A stretch of DNA of 10,773 nucleotides, from NCBI GenBank assembly GCA_034696485.1, contig JAQIWT010001443.1:1-10773 (forward strand), written 5' to 3'. Both the position numbers and the translations under genes were made by a program. Origin of the DNA: Isohypsibius dastychi (Eukaryota > Tardigrada > Eutardigrada > Parachela > Isohypsibiidae). Positions 8,020-10,773 of this stretch are shown piece by piece. Each line of letters starts with the position of its first letter. Position 1 is the stretch's first letter. The notes under the pieces were generated by a model. It made no database searches, had not been told where the DNA came from, and saw only the letters and a list, made by a program, of their open reading frames with translations.

Positions 8020-8390
8020 TTAACCGGGAATAACAAGTGGGTTGAGCATCATTCCGGAAGAGTTTCCACAGGCAAGCACCGAAATCTGTTTCCGCTCATC
8101 CCCTTTCACAGCTGCAGGAATACGTTTCCTCCCTTTGGTGCAAATAACTTTGGCATTTTTGCTTCCAAGGATGAACCCAGATTCATCAGCGTTGATAATC
8201 CCATCAGGATTCGACAAAGAACTCCGATCAAATAAATCCTTCAGAGCGCGACAGTATATTTTCGCTCTTTGCTCCGTCAACTTCTTTTCTCACTCGGATT
8301 TAATGCTTCTCGCTGTCGCTGACTGAGCGTTGGATTGCAATTAAAGAAACGTTTCAGCCATTTACGGTCTATTTTTCCAGTTTTCCCTGA
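8020..8390 (-). pseudogene. pogo/Tigger-like (DDE_1) transposase fragment A
   Basis: On the minus strand, GKIDRKWLKRFF followed by LSQRQREALNPSE matches the end of a CENP-B-type DNA-binding domain ('G.pG..Wl..F..r.p.Ls.R.pe.l'). After a one-base shift near 8285, KIYCRALKDLF leads to GIINADESGF, the first catalytic Asp strand of DDE_1 transposases. KGRKRIPAAVKGDERKQISV, GNSSGMMLNPLVIPG and a stop at 8020 follow. In the family this block is followed by two more acidic catalytic residues, which are absent here, so the protein is truncated at both ends. Upstream the frame is unclear: a good splice-acceptor-like TTTCTGCTTTCAG ends at 8387, and an open piece to about 8600 may be transposase or chance. 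The fragment is on the opposite strand to fragment B and differs from it at the shared motif. Confidence 0.8.
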
Positions 8391-8772
8391 AAGCAGAAAC
8401 CACGAGCCATGAAATATTCAAGAGCTGAAGAGAATTCACCTGATTTCGAAGCAAGATTCATGACCAATTTCAACAAATCATCCAGTTGAAGGAAGAGGAA
8501 GCAGTTGAGATGAAAGCGAAGAACAGAAGAAGAAATATCGCATGTTTTGGTTTGGAACGAGCAATGGTCTGCAAGCCAGCGCCGTCTGTCATGCAGAAAC
8601 ACGGTGCCGATTCAATCAACTAACCAATCAAGAGCTCATTTTTTGAGTGCTCACAAAAACTCCAGTTTTTTTGGAATCGGTCCAAATAAATTTCCACTGA
8701 AGAGTAAAATGATACTCTATAGCATTCCAGAATGGGTACTTGAGCTTGTCTCCTACATCGGCCAGGAAAAAC
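8391..8772. other. Region between transposon fragments
   Basis: A minus-strand open piece (8391-8602) contains LDDLLKLVMNLASKSG, which might be the N-terminal extension of transposase fragment A but matches no motif clearly. The plus strand is open from 8547 in phase with fragment B, but this part crosses a transposon end and is unlikely to be coding. Nothing else is recognised. Confidence 0.4.
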
Positions 8773-8840
8773 AGTGTCCCTCTTGCCGGACAGTCCCTGT
8801 GTTAAATCTATGGTGTCCCTCTTGCAGGTCTTTTCTGGTA
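8773..8840 (+). repeat. Transposon end with 16-bp direct repeat, upstream of transposase B
   Basis: GTGTCCCTCTTGC(C/A)GG occurs at 8774-8789 and again at 8813-8828. The segment ends six bases before the ATG of the transposase frame and is repeated in reverse at 7799-7886. Position and repeat structure fit the 5' terminal/subterminal region of a pogo/Tigger-type element. No TA target site adjoins it, so the true tip is uncertain. Confidence 0.7.
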
Positions 8841-8846
8841 AGCAAG

Positions 8847-9287
8847 ATGTCTGAGCGTAAGCGAAAAGCCGACCAGAATGAGCAAACACTTCAGCAGAAA
8901 CTAGAAGTTCTAAAAGATCTGGATTACAGAATGTCACAGCGCAGCTTGGCGGACAAGTACAAAATATCGAAGACAACTGTCGCACGAATCGGAGCTTCAA
9001 GGGATAAACTGATGCAAGAGGCCGAAAATGCATCAAATTTGAACATGAAGCGAATCGAAAGATCCACTAAAAACGACCAGATCGATGCTTGCACGTTCAG
9101 TTTTTTCCAAAGGTGCAAGGAGCGGAAAAAACCAATCATTGCCACCATGATTCAAGAGAAAGCAATGTTTTTTGCCGAATCATTAGGTGTCGATGATTTT
9201 TTTAGCGCTGATGAATCAGGTTTCTTCTTCAAACAGCTACCCACCAAATCCCTTGTTGCAAAACGCAAACTGTATAGTGAAATTTGA
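8847..9287 (+). pseudogene. pogo/Tigger-like transposase B: CENP-B HTH fused to DDE start by deletion
   Basis: From the ATG at 8847 the frame encodes 146 residues. Residues 1-55 are a basic, pogo/CENP-B N-terminal helix-turn-helix (KLEVLKDLDYRMSQRSLADK, YKISKTTVARI), which binds the transposon end. Residues of about 60-110 are the start of the second DNA-binding half (KRIERSTKNDQIDACTFSFF, IIATMIQEKAMFFAESLGVD). At about 9200 GVDDFF is joined directly to SADESGFFFKQLPTKSLV, the first catalytic Asp region, so some 80 or more residues normally found between (the 'S.GWL..F..R' part and linker) are missing while the frame is kept. A stop follows after KRKLYSEI and the rest of the DDE domain is absent. 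An upstream in-frame ATG at 8547 would add 100 residues across the transposon end; I prefer 8847. The protein could not transpose but could still bind DNA if expressed. Confidence 0.85.
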
Positions 9288-10004
9288 GTTCAAAAAAGAT
9301 TTACCAAATATCAGAATTGCACACAGTGACAATAGACTCCAACAATATCAAACTGACATTTTCTAAAATCCCCTGTACTTCGCTGGTCTAAGGCCCGTGC
9401 TGTTGAACGCTTTGGTTGGCGAAACCTGATTCCCAAGTGAACATAGATTTGTGAGTGAACAGCGAGTACTACAGTGAGGACCGTGCATGTTTTGAAAATG
9501 ATGTGATATGAATTACAAATTCGTTAATAAAACGACACAAATTTCCAAAACCTTGAGCAGGAAAGCTTAAAAGTTTATTCAAACGACAGCATTGAAAATA
9601 ATTATTATTATTTATTTATTTACACAGGTGAGGAGAATCGTGGTACACGGGAGCAGAACGTTAGTAAAATTAAAGTACGTCGACAACTTTTGAACCTTTT
9701 ATTTTCCCACTTTGATAAGTCCTTTTTCGATACTTTTTCACGTGAAAAGCACCTCAAGAGGTATGTGGTCAATTCGATGTTCTCAATTTGAGGCAGAGTT
9801 AGAATTAAGATACACCGGTAGGTACGTACACCGTCTTAGTGTTGTTCATTTTACCGGCTAGTTGGAAGAAATTGAAAAATGGGCTGATGCATTATCGTTA
9901 TACAAAAACTTGAATTTCTGAAAACTAAACCGGGAGAGCTGGGTAGTTCTCAAAGCAACAGATGATGAGCACATGAGAAAACTGATCACTACAGTATTGA
10001 TGAT
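9288..10004. other. Non-coding stretch
   Basis: No supported gene on either strand. It holds an AT-rich TTA/TTTA run at 9595-9622, a plus-strand AATAAA at 9526-9531, and minus-strand AATAAA matches at 9574-9579 and 9698-9703. The right-hand part is probably 3' UTR of the minus-strand gene at 10005-10773. Confidence 0.5.
9698..9703 (-). promoter_or_regulatory. Candidate polyadenylation signal AATAAA
   Basis: The minus strand reads GGAAAATAAAAGG about 300 bp past the stop codon at 10005. It is the first canonical AATAAA downstream of the right-hand gene. Further copies occur in the AT-rich run at 9595-9622 and at 9574-9579, so the real cleavage site is open. Confidence 0.4.
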
Positions 10005-10601
10005 TCACACAGGTGTGAAATGATCAACATATTCTCCACTATGAAACCTGTAGCCATTTGCTGTGTAATCCCACAACTCGCCTTCTTGTTTTCCGGCCAC
10101 CAGATCTGGGTTATCGTGAAGATACTCCTTCAGCCACTCAGCATAAACTTGTCCCAACGTTTCCACGTGTTGCAGAGTAGAGCATTCCTCTATGGCGTTG
10201 TTTTCCATCAGCTCCCATAAGTATGGGGCCAACTCCAGCACTTGGAGCGAAGAGAAGTTTCTGAACAGTCCTCATTTGATTTTGTTTGAGTCATCATAGT
10301 GAACCGTCGCCCCCAGCCATATTACAAATTTCAGAAGATTCGGCAGCTCAAAGCCGCCAATAGCATCCAGATTGGCTCTGGCTATATCTTCGTTGAACCC
10401 GATTACTAAGCTGACTATTCTTTCAGAGCAGATGACGAGAAACTCTTGCAGTTGCCGCATCCCCAAGCTCATGTCTCCATTCAACATCGCTTCTATTCCG
10501 AAGGGATGACCTTTTGCTAGCTGCACAAAATCTGAGAACATCTGTCTAGCTATCGTACCATCTGCATCTTTTTTCTTGTCACCAAGGGACAAATGGATGA
10601 G
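10005..10601 (-). CDS. Unidentified host gene, last exon(s), LRR-like, with an in-frame TGA
   Basis: From the splice acceptor at 10602-10603 the minus strand is open for about 109 codons (LIHLSLGDKKKD onward), reaches TGA at 10272-10274, and stays in the same frame for 88 more codons to a TGA at 10005-10007. Leucine-rich segments recur: LQEFLVICSERIVSLVIGF, ELPNLLKFVIWLGA, NFSSLQVLELAP and STLQHVETLG. This spacing resembles degenerate leucine-rich repeats, as in F-box/LRR-type proteins, but no F-box or other diagnostic motif is in the window. The C-terminus (AEWLKEYLHDNPDLVAG, then GELWDYTANGYRFHSGEYVD) is charged and not recognised. LRR character continues across the TGA, so the two halves look like one protein. 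The TGA may be a disabling mutation, an assembly error or lie in an unseen intron. I found no GT-AG pair around it that keeps the frame. Upstream exons lie outside the window. Confidence 0.6.
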
Positions 10602-10771
10602 CTGCGGGGAGAATGAATCAGAAACTTGGATTACGGTAAAGCATACCGTTATGACCGAATTTCGTTGAGGGCACAAGTGCGCCGATTTATCCCCACGGAG
10701 CGGAGCGCAGCGGAGTGCGATGTGGTTAGCTCATAGCTATATGGGCTGATAATCGTAGTTTCACATCTTAC
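10602..10771 (-). other. Canonical 170-bp intron
   Basis: The minus strand starts AG|GTAAGATG at 10771 and ends TTCATTCTCCCCGCAG at 10602, a strong donor and a pyrimidine-rich acceptor. The frame beyond the acceptor is long and open. An imperfect GC-rich GCGGAG repeat lies inside the intron at about 10696-10718. The intron marks the locus as eukaryotic and spliced. Confidence 0.65.
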
Positions 10772-10773
10772 CT
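10772..10773 (-). CDS. End of upstream exon (two bases in window)
   Basis: The AG preceding the GTAAGA donor would be the last two exon bases of the right-hand gene. It is inferred only from the donor consensus. Confidence 0.45.

Noticed and set aside
8547-8846. N-terminal extension of the plus-strand transposase frame to an ATG at 8547
   Set aside because: It crosses the transposon end and its direct repeat, and the family's N-terminal HTH begins right after the ATG at 8847.
9595-9633. Pyrimidine/AT run followed by ACACAG|GTGAGG, looking like splice signals on the plus strand
   Set aside because: There is no open coding frame on either side on the plus strand; a TTA/TTTA microsatellite next to a chance CAG/GTGAGG is enough.
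10690-10725. GC-rich GCGGAG-type repeat as a possible regulatory element
   Set aside because: It sits inside the inferred intron, is short and imperfect, and matches no binding site I can name.

Overview
The window looks like a stretch of animal-type nuclear genome, most likely from a small-genome invertebrate. It holds an LTR retrotransposon, pogo/Tigger-like DNA transposon debris, a TA-flanked foldback element, and protein-coding segments that need GT-AG introns. There are no bacterial operons, ribosome binding sites, rRNA or tRNA genes. The species cannot be named from the sequence alone.

Layout. Positions 1-1030 carry broken coding-like frames on the minus strand; their product is not recognised. 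Positions 1031-6404 are a structurally complete but dead Ty3/gypsy retrotransposon on the minus strand. It has two LTRs of about 259 bp that differ at roughly 40 positions by hand count. Inside, in minus-strand order, are a primer binding site, gag with a CCHC zinc knuckle, aspartic protease, reverse transcriptase with YVDD, RNase H, and only the N-terminal part of integrase. All of these are cut by stops and frameshifts. Positions 6405-6800 hold another coding-like minus-strand frame that ends exactly at the LTR, so the retroelement may have split a gene.

Positions 7311-7469 are a near-perfect palindromic MITE-like element between two TA dinucleotides. Positions 7556-7720 carry six copies of GTGGAC(C/A). 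Positions 7799-8840 hold two copies of the same transposon end in inverted orientation, with an unrelated-looking minus-strand DDE transposase fragment between them. Positions 8847-9287 carry a plus-strand open frame with a CENP-B/pogo-type helix-turn-helix fused by internal deletion to the start of a DDE catalytic domain.

Positions 9288-10004 are non-coding apart from candidate polyadenylation signals. Positions 10005-10773 hold the best candidate for a host gene: a minus-strand exon with LRR-like leucine spacing, preceded by a canonical 170-bp intron (GTAAG...CCGCAG) and interrupted by one in-frame TGA.

No cooperating gene system is evident. The window reads as a transposon graveyard around one or two host genes. 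The most useful leads are the inside-out transposon ends, the CENP-B-like open frame, the possible gene split by the retroelement, and the in-frame TGA at the right edge.
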